A stretch of DNA of 64,000 nt from Parabacteroides distasonis (GTDB taxonomy: Bacteria > Bacteroidota > Bacteroidia > Bacteroidales > Tannerellaceae), in the NCBI GenBank assembly GCA_021531775.1, contig JAFBIU010000008.1, forward strand, positions 43,068 to 107,067, given 5' to 3'. Positions within the stretch are counted from its first letter, which is position 1, and the number at the start of each line of letters is the position of its first letter. Below, piece after piece: positions 17,256-26,039 of this stretch. Position numbers and translations under genes: made by a program. The notes beneath the pieces were generated by a model that was not told the DNA's origin, did not search any database, and saw only the letters and a program-made list of their open reading frames with translations.

Positions 17256-18611
17256 ATGAAAAAGAGTTTATTCATTGGGATGGCCTGTTGGTTGACCACT
17301 GCTTCTGTGGGAGCACAAGAGCCAGCCAGTCCTTGGACACTGGAAGAGTGTATCCGGTATGCCATCGAACACAATATCACCCTGAAACAACAGGAGCAGG
17401 TACAAGCCAACCGGGAGGTGGAATTGCAAACCAACCGTGCTGCCTGGCTACCGGCTGTGAATGCCAATATGGGACAGAGCTTCCAATTCGGACGTGCCAG
17501 CACCAAATCGGGTGTGATTGTGGATCAGAATGCCTCCAATACCTCGTTCAATATCAACCTGGACATGCCGCTCTTTGATGGCATGAAGACCTACCACAAC
17601 ATTGCAGCCAGCAAGTTGAACCTGAAGGCTGCCATGGAAACGCTCAATAAGGCGAAAGAGGATCTCTCCATCCAGATTGCTTCCACCTACCTGCAGGTGC
17701 TCTACAACAAAGAGCTGCTGAAGATTGCCGAGTTGCAGATTGCCTTGGATCAGGAACAGGTGCAACGGACAGAGGCTCTGGTCAACAACGGAAAGGTACC
17801 CCTCTCCCAACTGTACGACATCAAGGCACAGTTGGCCAAAGACGAAGTGACACGCACCGAGGCGGCCAACAATGTGCAGTTGGCACTCCTCGACCTGGCT
17901 CAAAGTTTGGAATTGGAACAGGAGGAAAAGGGGTTTGACATTCCCGCACCTACCCAAGTGGATGCGATCGAAGCCAACATGGGGAGTCTGTTGCCTCCCG
18001 ACTTGATCTACGATCACGCCATCAGCTTCAAGCCGCAGATCAAAGAACAGGAGTATCTGTTGGCAAACCAAAAGGAGCTGCTGAAGGTGGCGCAATCAGG
18101 CTACTACCCCAAACTGAACTTCGGTGCCAGCTATAGCAACGGTTATTACCATACGTCAGGGGGTGCTAGTCAATATTTTGACAACCTCTCCTTCGGCGAG
18201 CAGCTGAAACAGAACGGCCAGAAGATCGTGGGATTCTCCCTGAGCATTCCGCTGTTCAACCGTCTCCAGGTACGCAACAGCGTGCGCTCCTCACGCATTG
18301 GGATCCGCAACCAAGAGTTGGCGATGGAGAACACCAAGAAGCAGTTGTACAAGGAGATCCAGAAGGCCTTCTATGATGCCTCAGCTGCCCAGCAAAAGTA
18401 TCAGGCTTCCGACAAATCGGTCGAAGCCAACCGGGAGGCATTCCATTATGCCCAGCAGAAATATGAGGCCGGCAAGAGCACGGTCTTTGAGTTTAATGAG
18501 GCAAAGACCAAATATGCCCAAAGTCTGGCAGAGCAGGCACAGGCCAAGTATGACTACATCTTCCGGGCCAAGATTTTGGATTTTTACGACGGGAAACCGT
18601 TGCGATTATAA
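17256..18611 (+). CDS. TolC-family outer membrane efflux protein
   Basis: A signal peptide (to about residue 20, ending VGAQEPAS) precedes two outer-membrane-factor repeats. Typical parts are WTLEECIRYAIEHNITLKQQ at the start, the long coiled-coil helices, and FSLSIPLFNRLQVRNSVRSS in the second half. The 451-residue length suits a Bacteroidales TolC homologue. It forms the trimeric exit duct of the exporter. Being last in the operon, it ends before a hairpin shared with the convergent oxidoreductase gene. Confidence 0.93.
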   Translation: MKKSLFIGMACWLTTASVGAQEPASPWTLEECIRYAIEHNITLKQQEQVQANREVELQTNRAAWLPAVNANMGQSFQFGRASTKSGVIVDQNASNTSFNINLDMPLFDGMKTYHNIAASKLNLKAAMETLNKAKEDLSIQIASTYLQVLYNKELLKIAELQIALDQEQVQRTEALVNNGKVPLSQLYDIKAQLAKDEVTRTEAANNVQLALLDLAQSLELEQEEKGFDIPAPTQVDAIEANMGSLLPPDLIYDHAISFKPQIKEQEYLLANQKELLKVAQSGYYPKLNFGASYSNGYYHTSGGASQYFDNLSFGEQLKQNGQKIVGFSLSIPLFNRLQVRNSVRSSRIGIRNQELAMENTKKQLYKEIQKAFYDASAAQQKYQASDKSVEANREAFHYAQQKYEAGKSTVFEFNEAKTKYAQSLAEQAQAKYDYIFRAKILDFYDGKPLRL

Positions 18612-18655
18612 ACAATCTATTTTATTCACACACAAAGAAGAGTTATCCATGGATG

Positions 18656-18690
18656 AAAAACGGGTGACAGCCGTGAGGCTGACACCCGTT
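18656..18690 (-). terminator. Hairpin terminator between convergent genes
   Basis: Arms ACGGGTGACAGCC and GGCTGACACCCGT (one mismatch) have a GTGA loop. On the minus strand the hairpin is followed by TTTTT, so it best serves the oxidoreductase gene; on the plus strand the T tract is weak but the hairpin may still end the exporter operon. Confidence 0.75.
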
Positions 18691-18710
18691 GTATTATATA
18701 TGCCTGTCGA

Positions 18711-20174
18711 TTACTTCGGACAATAGGGCAATGTGTAAGGATTGCGATATTGATACCAGTACAGACGATGGGCAGCTGCCTCCTGATCGCCATCGAAGCT
18801 CAACGTAGCCGGATTCCAACGCACCGGACGTCCCAACTCGCGGGCAATGTTCTGCAAGCAGCAGAGTGTATTGGTGCTGCAACCCACCTCAACCGGAGCG
18901 ATCGGGTTCTGACGCGAACGGACACAGTCGATGAAGTTCTGCATGTGCGGAGCACTGGTCTCATAGCTACCGGCCATACCACCCTTCTTCTCCTCTTTCT
19001 TGTTCTTTTTCTTCTTCTTGGCCTCTTCTTCCTCCTGACGTTTGCGCTCTTCCATCAGTTTCTTCCACTGCTCCGGATTCAACGGACGCTGACCTGCCAA
19101 TTCAGCCGGTACTTTCGAGGGATCTGAACAAGCTAAATATCCACGAGCCACTTCGATCCATCCCTTGTCACCGATAAACTTGATACCTTGAGCCCCTTCG
19201 TTGTCATCCAAGTAGGGTTGCTCGGTCATCACGATGCCGTTGGCATAGCGCATCGTAGCATATTTCGTGCCGTTATACCCCTTCGGGATAAACTCAACCG
19301 GACCGGATCCATCCATACCGATGGCGGCCTGCGCAATGTCAAACATGTGGGCACCCCAGTCAGCTGTATAACCGTTACCTGTCTCCTGATACCAGCGCCA
19401 AGCACCCCACAACTGTTCGTTCATCTCCGGATCCAATGAAATGGGAGGACAGAGATCGGGATGATAATGGATCTTCGGATCATTCAACGGACCCATCCAC
19501 TGGTTGAAGTTCAGATTGGCCGGTACCGGCATCTCCGGCAGACTCAGGGGCGTAGGCGGTTCACCGACACGGGCATAGATCTTTTCGATATGACCGATGG
19601 CACCTGTCTGTACCAATTCGATGGCCTTCTGGAACTCCTTGCTGGAGCGCTGCTGGCTTCCTACCTGCAAGACCCGACGGTTCTCACGCACGGCACGCAC
19701 CATGGCCAAACCCTCTGTGATCGTATAAGCCAACGGCTTCTGGCAATAAACATCCTTGCCTGACTGACAAGCATGAATGGTGGTCAACGCATGCCAGTGG
19801 TCTGGAGTAGCTACCTCAATGGCATCAATATCTTTCCGACGCAGCATATCTTCGTAAAATTCATACTGGTCGCAACGTTCATTCATACCTTTTGCCTTCT
19901 GCCAAGCAGCCACGCGACGACGGAAACGCTCCGTCTTCATCGTATCCACATCACAGCAGGCAGCCACCTGTACCCCCGGACATCCGGCAAAGCCTGCAAA
20001 ATCAGAAAGAGCCTGCTGGCCCAAACCGATGAAACCTAACACAACCCGATCGCTCGGGGCAATACGGACACCATCAATGGCCCAACTGGGCAGGATGGTA
20101 AAACTGGCCAATCCCAAAGCGGAAAGGCCCAAAAACTTACGGCGACTCATGCCGTTCTCTTTGTTCTCGCTCAT
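18711..20174 (-). CDS. Gfo/Idh/MocA family oxidoreductase with a Tat-type signal
   Basis: NAD(P)-dependent dehydrogenase fold acting on sugars or related polyols. The N terminus has a twin-arginine motif (SRRKFLG, residues 10-16) followed by a hydrophobic stretch, so the folded holoenzyme is probably exported. VVLGFIGLGQQALSDFAG forms the Rossmann loop; DVYCQKPLAYT carries the conserved Lys of the EKP-like motif. In the C-terminal domain there is an unusual Lys/Glu-rich stretch of about 30 residues (near 385-415). The substrate is unknown. Similar exported members are common in Bacteroidales glycan catabolism, but no glycosidase lies beside this gene. Confidence 0.88.
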   Translation of the reverse strand: MSENKENGMSRRKFLGLSALGLASFTILPSWAIDGVRIAPSDRVVLGFIGLGQQALSDFAGFAGCPGVQVAACCDVDTMKTERFRRRVAAWQKAKGMNERCDQYEFYEDMLRRKDIDAIEVATPDHWHALTTIHACQSGKDVYCQKPLAYTITEGLAMVRAVRENRRVLQVGSQQRSSKEFQKAIELVQTGAIGHIEKIYARVGEPPTPLSLPEMPVPANLNFNQWMGPLNDPKIHYHPDLCPPISLDPEMNEQLWGAWRWYQETGNGYTADWGAHMFDIAQAAIGMDGSGPVEFIPKGYNGTKYATMRYANGIVMTEQPYLDDNEGAQGIKFIGDKGWIEVARGYLACSDPSKVPAELAGQRPLNPEQWKKLMEERKRQEEEEAKKKKKNKKEEKKGGMAGSYETSAPHMQNFIDCVRSRQNPIAPVEVGCSTNTLCCLQNIARELGRPVRWNPATLSFDGDQEAAAHRLYWYQYRNPYTLPYCPK

Positions 20175-20216
20175 GGTATATACATATATTACATAATGTA
20201 AGATACGTTTGTATCT

Positions 20217-21125
20217 CTACTCTTCCAACGTGAAACTCTTCTTACCAATGTGGTTGCCATCGGCAAAAATATCGACACGGTACGTACCGGGCGACAAAAA
20301 CTCTTCAATGTCCCAATACAACGTAACAGCCACCTCTTCGCCCTCATATTCGATGATTTTCTTCATGGAGTAGTTGATCTCCTTTCCTTCGAATGAGAAC
20401 AGGTTGCTTCGATTCTTCACCAAAACATCATCATCCGGTTTCAAGATACGCACATAGATGGTCTTCTCGCCCACCGGTGCGGTGATATTCTTCGCAATCT
20501 TGAAGTTCACGACAAACTGCTGCATGCGCTTGATACGTTTCTGCGCCTTACCCCGTGCATTGACGGGTGTCACAGAAATGTCAGTTGCATCCAACCGGCT
20601 GGCCAACGTCACCCGTTCCGTCAGTTTCTCCTTCTCTTTCTTCAAGGTAGCCGCTGTCGAAGAGGCCTGCTGATACTTCTTGACCACCTGTTTGTTTTCC
20701 TCTTTCAAGGCTTCGTTGGCCCGGTTCAACGAGTCGATCTGCATCACATAGTTACGCATGATCTTCCGCAAGGTTGCCAACTCCTTCTTCAAGCGGCTGA
20801 TTTCACGAGCATTTGTCGCTTTGACCGTACGCAACTCCTCCAACAAACGTTGCACTTTGGCCTGTTCAGTCGAGAGCAATGCCACCAACGAGTCGTTCCC
20901 CACACTGAACTTATACCCCTCATACTGCAAAGAGAGTTCGTTGTATTCATCCTCCAACGACTGCTTCTCCAGATCAAACGATTCTACCAAGTCATTCATC
21001 TCTTGCTGCTGATGGACAATGTAGTAACCGGCACCACCGGCAATTACCAACAAGACGATAATCGCGACCACCAGCATGGACATCTTGTTGATTTCCTTAG
21101 CTTCTTTCTTTTCTTCCGAATCCAT
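20217..21125 (-). CDS. Membrane-anchored coiled-coil protein of unknown function
   Basis: A short basic/acidic N terminus precedes one transmembrane helix (about residues 15-35, MLVVAIIVLLVIAGGAGYYI). A long coiled coil follows, from about 37 to 165, rich in Glu, Lys and Leu heptads. The C-terminal 120 residues form a beta-rich domain (FKIAKNITAPVGEKTIYVRI, YRVDIFADGNHIGKKSFTLEE). The topology predicts a periplasmic coiled coil and terminal domain. It starts 14 bases after the PBP1A stop, so it is likely co-expressed with that enzyme and could act in envelope organisation; this is inference from context. I do not recognise a named family. Confidence 0.8.
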   Translation of the reverse strand: MDSEEKKEAKEINKMSMLVVAIIVLLVIAGGAGYYIVHQQQEMNDLVESFDLEKQSLEDEYNELSLQYEGYKFSVGNDSLVALLSTEQAKVQRLLEELRTVKATNAREISRLKKELATLRKIMRNYVMQIDSLNRANEALKEENKQVVKKYQQASSTAATLKKEKEKLTERVTLASRLDATDISVTPVNARGKAQKRIKRMQQFVVNFKIAKNITAPVGEKTIYVRILKPDDDVLVKNRSNLFSFEGKEINYSMKKIIEYEGEEVAVTLYWDIEEFLSPGTYRVDIFADGNHIGKKSFTLEE

Positions 21126-21139
21126 ATTTAATTTCTTTT

Positions 21140-23485
21140 TTATTCAAACATTTTGTCGATACCTCCCACATCCGGTGTCGTCACCGTTTCTGTGTTCTCC
21201 ACGTGACCTGCACAAGGATCGGCATATTGCTCAGGCACTTCGAAATCCTCCTCTACGGAATAGCCCAGGGTCTTGTCGGCATACACCTTCTGCATGAAGA
21301 GGCCGTAGATCGGTAATGCCATACTGGCTCCCTGCCCCTCCGTAATCCGGTCGAAGTGGATAGAACGATCCTCTCCTCCTACCCAACAGCCGGCTACCAA
21401 ACTGGGCGTAAAGGCCATGAACCAACCGTCGGAGTTGTTCTGGGTCGTACCGGTCTTGCCACCCATCGGAGCCCGAATGCCGTAACGGCCACGCACACGG
21501 CCTCCGGTACCGCCATCGATCACACTACGCAACATGTGCAACATCTTGCAAGCAGCCTCTTCGGTTAGCACCTCACTCATCTGGGGCGCGAAATTGGCAA
21601 TGGTATTGCCGTAGGAGTCTTCAATACGCGTGACATAGAGTGGCTCAACATGAATACCCTTGTTGGCAAACACCGTATAGGCACCGACCATCTCACCCAC
21701 CGATACATCCGGCGTACCCAAGCAGACAGAGATCACCGGGTCGATTTCATTCTTCAAACCGAAGGAGTGCAACAGACGGACGAAGGTGTAGGGGGATAGT
21801 TTGCTCATCAGATAGGCTGTCACCCAGTTGTCGGAGTTCTGCAAGCCCCATTGGATCGAGACCATCTCACCGACACGCTTGGCACTGGCATTACGCGGAG
21901 CCCACAGACGACCATTCTCATCCCGCAACTGCGGTTGCACGTGCATCATCTCATCGCAGGGACTGAATCCCTCAATCATCGCTAACGAATAAAGGAAAGG
22001 CTTGATCGTCGAACCCACCTGGCGACGACCACCATTCACCATATCATATTGGAAATCGTTGTAATCGATTCCTCCCACATAGGCTTTTACGTGACCGGTA
22101 CGCGGATCCATGGCCATGAAGGCTGATCGCAAGAAACTCTTGTGGTAACGGATTGAATCCCAAGGAGACATCAACGTATCCACCGGTCCGTTCCAACTGA
22201 AGACACGCATCTCGACCGGCTTTTGGAACTCGCTTCGGATCTCCTGCTCTTTCAGTCCCTCCTTCTTTAATGCCCGGTAACGATCGGTTTGGTGCATGGC
22301 ACGCATCAGCATCGTATCGACCTGACCCGCCGACACATCCTTCGAGAAGGGAGCATAGCTGCGCCCCTTTTTCTCCTTGAAGAAGGCTGGTTGCAACTCC
22401 TTGCCCACATGATCACGCATTGACTGCTCGGCATACTGCTGCATCCGCGAATCAATGGTGGTATAGATCTTCAGACCATCGGTATAAAGGTTATAAAACT
22501 CGCCATCCGCCCGTTTGTTCTTGTTGCACCAGCCGAACATCGGGTTGGTTTCCCAAGCCAACGAGTCTTCACGGAATTTCTGTCCTTGCCAAGAGGCATA
22601 ATCACTCCGTTTCGGTTTCTTGGCCGTCAGGGTCAGACGCAGATACTCCCGGAAATAGGGAGCCAAGCCATCCTTATGATCCAAACGGGTAAAACGGATG
22701 GTAAGCGGCAAGGCTTTCAACGAGTCACATTCGCTCTGGCTCAAGTAACCCGCCTTGACCATCTGCTCCAAGACCGTATTCCGACGGCCTCGTGTACGTT
22801 CGTTCTTACGTACCGGATTGAAATAGGCCGGATTCTTGCACATACCGATCAGGGTTGCCGCCTCCTCGATTTTCAAGGTTTTCGGGGTACGGCCAAAATA
22901 GACACGGGCTGCCGACTGAATACCCACCGCATTGTAGAGGAAATCAAACTTGTTTAAATACATGTTGATGATCTCCTCCTTCGTATAGTAGCGTTCCAAC
23001 TGGACGGCAATGACCCATTCGATGGGTTTCTGGAAAAGACGCTCCATCACATTGTCGGCACTGGGCGAGAAGAGCTGCTTGGCCAGCTGTTGCGTGATCG
23101 TACTACCGCCACCTCCACTCTTCTGCATCAGGATGCCTCGTTTGACCACAGCACGCACCAAACCGGGAAAGTCGATGCCACTGTGTTGGGCAAAGCGGAT
23201 GTCCTCCGTTGCAATCAGTGCCTTCACCAAATAGGGAGACAGATCTTCGTAGTTGACATAGATACGGTTATCGGAACTATGTGCATAACTACCCAAGGTC
23301 TTGCCATCGGCCGAGATGATCTGCGAAGCATATTTATCGATCGGATTTTCCAACTGTTCAACGGGAGGCATGTAACCAATCGAGCCATTGGCAATGGCCA
23401 TAAAAATGCTTACTACACCACCCACTACTGCGATATACAGCAGCCAGAAAAGTCCGATTACACCTTTTGTCAATTTTGAAGCCAT
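21140..23485 (-). CDS. Class A penicillin-binding protein (PBP1A type)
   Basis: A bifunctional peptidoglycan synthase: it polymerises glycan from lipid II and cross-links stem peptides in the periplasm. One N-terminal membrane helix (about 9-32) is followed by the GT51 transglycosylase domain with ATEDIRFAQHSGID (catalytic Glu94), GGGGSTITQQLAKQLF (125-140) and the KFDFLYNAVGIQSAARVYFG stretch. The transpeptidase domain has SxxK as GSTIKPF (Ser492, Lys495), SxN as SDN (551-553) and KTG in GGKTGTTQNNSDG. All catalytic boxes are intact. It lies 46 bases downstream of the YeiH-type gene and 14 before the coiled-coil gene, suggesting one transcription unit. Confidence 0.95.
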   Translation of the reverse strand: MASKLTKGVIGLFWLLYIAVVGGVVSIFMAIANGSIGYMPPVEQLENPIDKYASQIISADGKTLGSYAHSSDNRIYVNYEDLSPYLVKALIATEDIRFAQHSGIDFPGLVRAVVKRGILMQKSGGGGSTITQQLAKQLFSPSADNVMERLFQKPIEWVIAVQLERYYTKEEIINMYLNKFDFLYNAVGIQSAARVYFGRTPKTLKIEEAATLIGMCKNPAYFNPVRKNERTRGRRNTVLEQMVKAGYLSQSECDSLKALPLTIRFTRLDHKDGLAPYFREYLRLTLTAKKPKRSDYASWQGQKFREDSLAWETNPMFGWCNKNKRADGEFYNLYTDGLKIYTTIDSRMQQYAEQSMRDHVGKELQPAFFKEKKGRSYAPFSKDVSAGQVDTMLMRAMHQTDRYRALKKEGLKEQEIRSEFQKPVEMRVFSWNGPVDTLMSPWDSIRYHKSFLRSAFMAMDPRTGHVKAYVGGIDYNDFQYDMVNGGRRQVGSTIKPFLYSLAMIEGFSPCDEMMHVQPQLRDENGRLWAPRNASAKRVGEMVSIQWGLQNSDNWVTAYLMSKLSPYTFVRLLHSFGLKNEIDPVISVCLGTPDVSVGEMVGAYTVFANKGIHVEPLYVTRIEDSYGNTIANFAPQMSEVLTEEAACKMLHMLRSVIDGGTGGRVRGRYGIRAPMGGKTGTTQNNSDGWFMAFTPSLVAGCWVGGEDRSIHFDRITEGQGASMALPIYGLFMQKVYADKTLGYSVEEDFEVPEQYADPCAGHVENTETVTTPDVGGIDKMFE

Positions 23486-23531
23486 ATTAAAATCTATTTG
23501 AAACGACTTTTAATTACCATCTAATAACTAC

Positions 23532-24476
23532 TTACGATTCCAGCAGGATCACACCCAAACTAATGGCACCGATGAAGATCCAAAGCAGAATGCCCTGCAC
23601 CATCGGACGAATACCGACCTGACGGATAACCTGTCGTGACAACCCCGCTCCGATCAGGAACAGAGTCAAGGTCAATCCCTGTTTGGCCGCCCAAACCACA
23701 GAACGAGTCAACGCTTCCGGCAGACTCAGAAAGGTATTGGCCACCATCGCCAAGATGAAAAAGAGAATAAACCAAGGAATGGTGATCTTGGCCCCTTTCT
23801 GCTTGAACAGGAACATGGTCAGGATGGTGATCGGGATAATCCACAAGGCACGCGTCAGCTTCACCATCGTGGCGATCTCCAAAGCGGTTTCGCCGTAGGC
23901 GGCACCCGCTCCGACCACGGAACTGGTATCGTGAATGGCAATGGCAGCCCACAAGCCGAACTGCTCTTGCGTCAGACCCAGCAGGTGACCGATCGGGGGA
24001 AATATGAACAGTGCAATCGCATTCAGAATAAAGATCGTGCCCAGTGACATGGACATCTGATTGTCGTCAGCCTTGACAACCGGTCCCACGGCGGCAATGG
24101 CACTTCCGCCACAAATAGCCGTTCCGGCAGCAATCAAATAGGAGGTCTTCCGATCGATCAGCAGTCGCTTGCCCAACCAGAAACCCAATGCCAATACCGC
24201 AAAGACCGAGACGATCGTGAACAGCATGCCCTCTTTGCCACTCTGCAACGATGCATACAGATTCATGCCAAAACCCAAACCAACGACGGAAAACTGCAAT
24301 AAATACTTGGAGGTCTTTTTACTGAATTTCGGATAGGGCTGTCCCGCCGTCAAAGCGAAAGCCAATCCGGCAAACAGCGCAATAGCGGGTGTAACAAATG
24401 GTAACAAACAACACACAAACAAGACGATAAAGATCGGCTTGTTGTAACGGGTAATTAATTGTACAATCTGCTGCAT
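23532..24476 (-). CDS. YeiH/UPF0324-type membrane transporter
   Basis: A 314-residue polytopic protein with about ten hydrophobic segments. The PF03601 family signatures are visible: LLQFSVVGLGFGMNL, AAGTAICGGSAIAAVGPVV and AAIAIHDTSSVVGAGAAYG. Members have been proposed as sulfate or sulfonate exporters, but the transported substrate is not settled. It has its own predicted promoter and reads towards the PBP1A gene; the functional link with cell-wall synthesis is unclear and may be only positional. Confidence 0.88.
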   Translation of the reverse strand: MQQIVQLITRYNKPIFIVLFVCCLLPFVTPAIALFAGLAFALTAGQPYPKFSKKTSKYLLQFSVVGLGFGMNLYASLQSGKEGMLFTIVSVFAVLALGFWLGKRLLIDRKTSYLIAAGTAICGGSAIAAVGPVVKADDNQMSMSLGTIFILNAIALFIFPPIGHLLGLTQEQFGLWAAIAIHDTSSVVGAGAAYGETALEIATMVKLTRALWIIPITILTMFLFKQKGAKITIPWFILFFILAMVANTFLSLPEALTRSVVWAAKQGLTLTLFLIGAGLSRQVIRQVGIRPMVQGILLWIFIGAISLGVILLES

Positions 24477-24510
24477 CGTGTAATACTACTTTTTATCCTT
24501 AATCAGAACG

Positions 24511-24518
24511 CAAAAGTA
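24511..24518 (-). promoter_or_regulatory. -7 promoter element before the YeiH-type gene
   Basis: The minus strand reads TACTTTTG, matching TAnnTTTG, about 35 bases before the ATG. Confidence 0.5.
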
Positions 24519-24590
24519 CAACTTTACGCCCAATGTACCACGGTTCTGGACGGATTCTTCCATCTTCTTACGGCATTTTAACCCACACAG

Positions 24591-24636
24591 AAACAAAAAA
24601 CCACGTCTCAGGCTGGTCAAAACCTGAGACGTGGTT
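24591..24636 (-). terminator. Rho-independent terminator of the RND pump operon
   Basis: Perfect 14-bp arms AACCACGTCTCAGG and CCTGAGACGTGGTT with a 10-base loop are followed on the minus strand by a TTTTTTGTTT tract. Confidence 0.9.
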
Positions 24637-24659
24637 GCTTCTATCGAATAAAAAAGAGA

Positions 24660-26039
24660 CTATTCTTGTCCGCCACCCAAGGCCTGGTAGAGCGTGATCA
24701 CACTCTGGATCTCTGCAAAACGGTTCGCCACTTGAGCCAACTGAGCACTCAGATAGGACTGTTTAGCCGTCAATACCGTGAGGTAATTGGTCGTACCATG
24801 CTCCATCAGCAACGAGGTACTCTCGTAGGCTGTCCGGAAAGCATCCACCTGCTTGGCATACAATTCACGTTTCTCCTTGCTGCTCTGGTAAGCGACCAAC
24901 GCTTCGTTGACCTCCGTACCAGCCTGCAACAGTTGTTGCTGGAAAGCCAAGCTGGCCTCCTCCTGCTGTGCCTTGGCGATCTTCAGCTGTCCGATCAACT
25001 GACCACGGCTGAACAAGGGTTGCGTCAAGGAACCGACAGCCTGTGCAATGAAGTCGGCCGGATTCGAGATCATTCCGGTAGCCGTATTACTCCAGCCTGC
25101 TGTTCCGCTCAACGTAATGCTCGGATAGAAAGAGGAACGGGCCCGGTTTGTCGCATAGAAGGCAGCCTCCAACGAACGTTCGGCCATGCGCACATCAGGA
25201 CGGTTATCCAGCATCTGCACCGGCACACCGATTGACAACATCTCCGGGAAGGTCTGTTGCGCCAACTTACCCCGCTCCGGTGCATGAGGAGTCTCAGCCA
25301 ACAGCAATGCCAGGCTGTTCTGCACCTGGTTGATCTGGTCCTTCAAATCGACCACCGAGGTCTGTACATTATAATAGGCACCCTCCATCTGAGACACAGC
25401 AGCCTGATTATACTGACCTGCCTGCATCAATGCACGGGCTGACTCGACCGTCTCGCGCCAAGACTCGGCAGTCTGTTCCGTAATCGCCAACTGCTCATCC
25501 AGCATCAGCAAAGTATAATAGGTATTGGCAATACCCGAAATCAACTGGGTACGTACCGCCTGTTCATACGCCTTGCTCTGTTCCAACAGGGCTTGCGATT
25601 GACGCTTTGCATTACGCAGACGGCCAAAGATGTCCAACTCCCAACTGGCCACAGCCGGCAAGGTGTAGCTCCACTTGGCACTTCCACCCTCTACATAATT
25701 CATCGTTCCTTGAGGAGCCAAAGCAAACGAAGGCAGGTAAGCCAACTTGGCAGACAGCAATGTAGCCTCTGCCTCCTTGACCCGCAACTGGGCAGTCTTC
25801 AGATTGGTATTGTTGGCCAAGCCATGTTCAATCAGTACCTGCAATTGCGGATCCGTAAACAGGTCGCGCCAAGCCATCCGTCCGAAATTGGTCGTGTCGT
25901 TGGCCAACACATCCTCGCCATAAAGCTGATCAGGCACCTCTGTAGCAGCCTCGTAGCGTGTATAGATACCGCAGCTGCTCATCAAGGCAGCTACGGCGGT
26001 TATTGCAAGAATCTTCTTCATACCATTACTTCTTTTCAT
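24660..26039 (-). CDS. Outer membrane efflux lipoprotein (OprM/NodT type)
   Basis: The exit duct of the RND pump. A lipoprotein signal with lipobox LMSSC predicts acylation at the Cys near residue 23. The rest shows both outer-membrane-factor repeats: NTNLKTAQLRVKEAEATLLSA in the first, and LDNRPDVRMAERSLEAAFYA, TLSGTAGWSN and LFSRGQLIGQLKIAKA in the second. The first ATG overlaps the end of the RND permease gene by 14 bases; a second in-frame ATG at 26021 would avoid the overlap and gives a more typical signal peptide (MKKILAITAVAALMSSC), so the true start is uncertain between the two. Confidence 0.92.
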   Translation of the reverse strand: MKRSNGMKKILAITAVAALMSSCGIYTRYEAATEVPDQLYGEDVLANDTTNFGRMAWRDLFTDPQLQVLIEHGLANNTNLKTAQLRVKEAEATLLSAKLAYLPSFALAPQGTMNYVEGGSAKWSYTLPAVASWELDIFGRLRNAKRQSQALLEQSKAYEQAVRTQLISGIANTYYTLLMLDEQLAITEQTAESWRETVESARALMQAGQYNQAAVSQMEGAYYNVQTSVVDLKDQINQVQNSLALLLAETPHAPERGKLAQQTFPEMLSIGVPVQMLDNRPDVRMAERSLEAAFYATNRARSSFYPSITLSGTAGWSNTATGMISNPADFIAQAVGSLTQPLFSRGQLIGQLKIAKAQQEEASLAFQQQLLQAGTEVNEALVAYQSSKEKRELYAKQVDAFRTAYESTSLLMEHGTTNYLTVLTAKQSYLSAQLAQVANRFAEIQSVITLYQALGGGQE

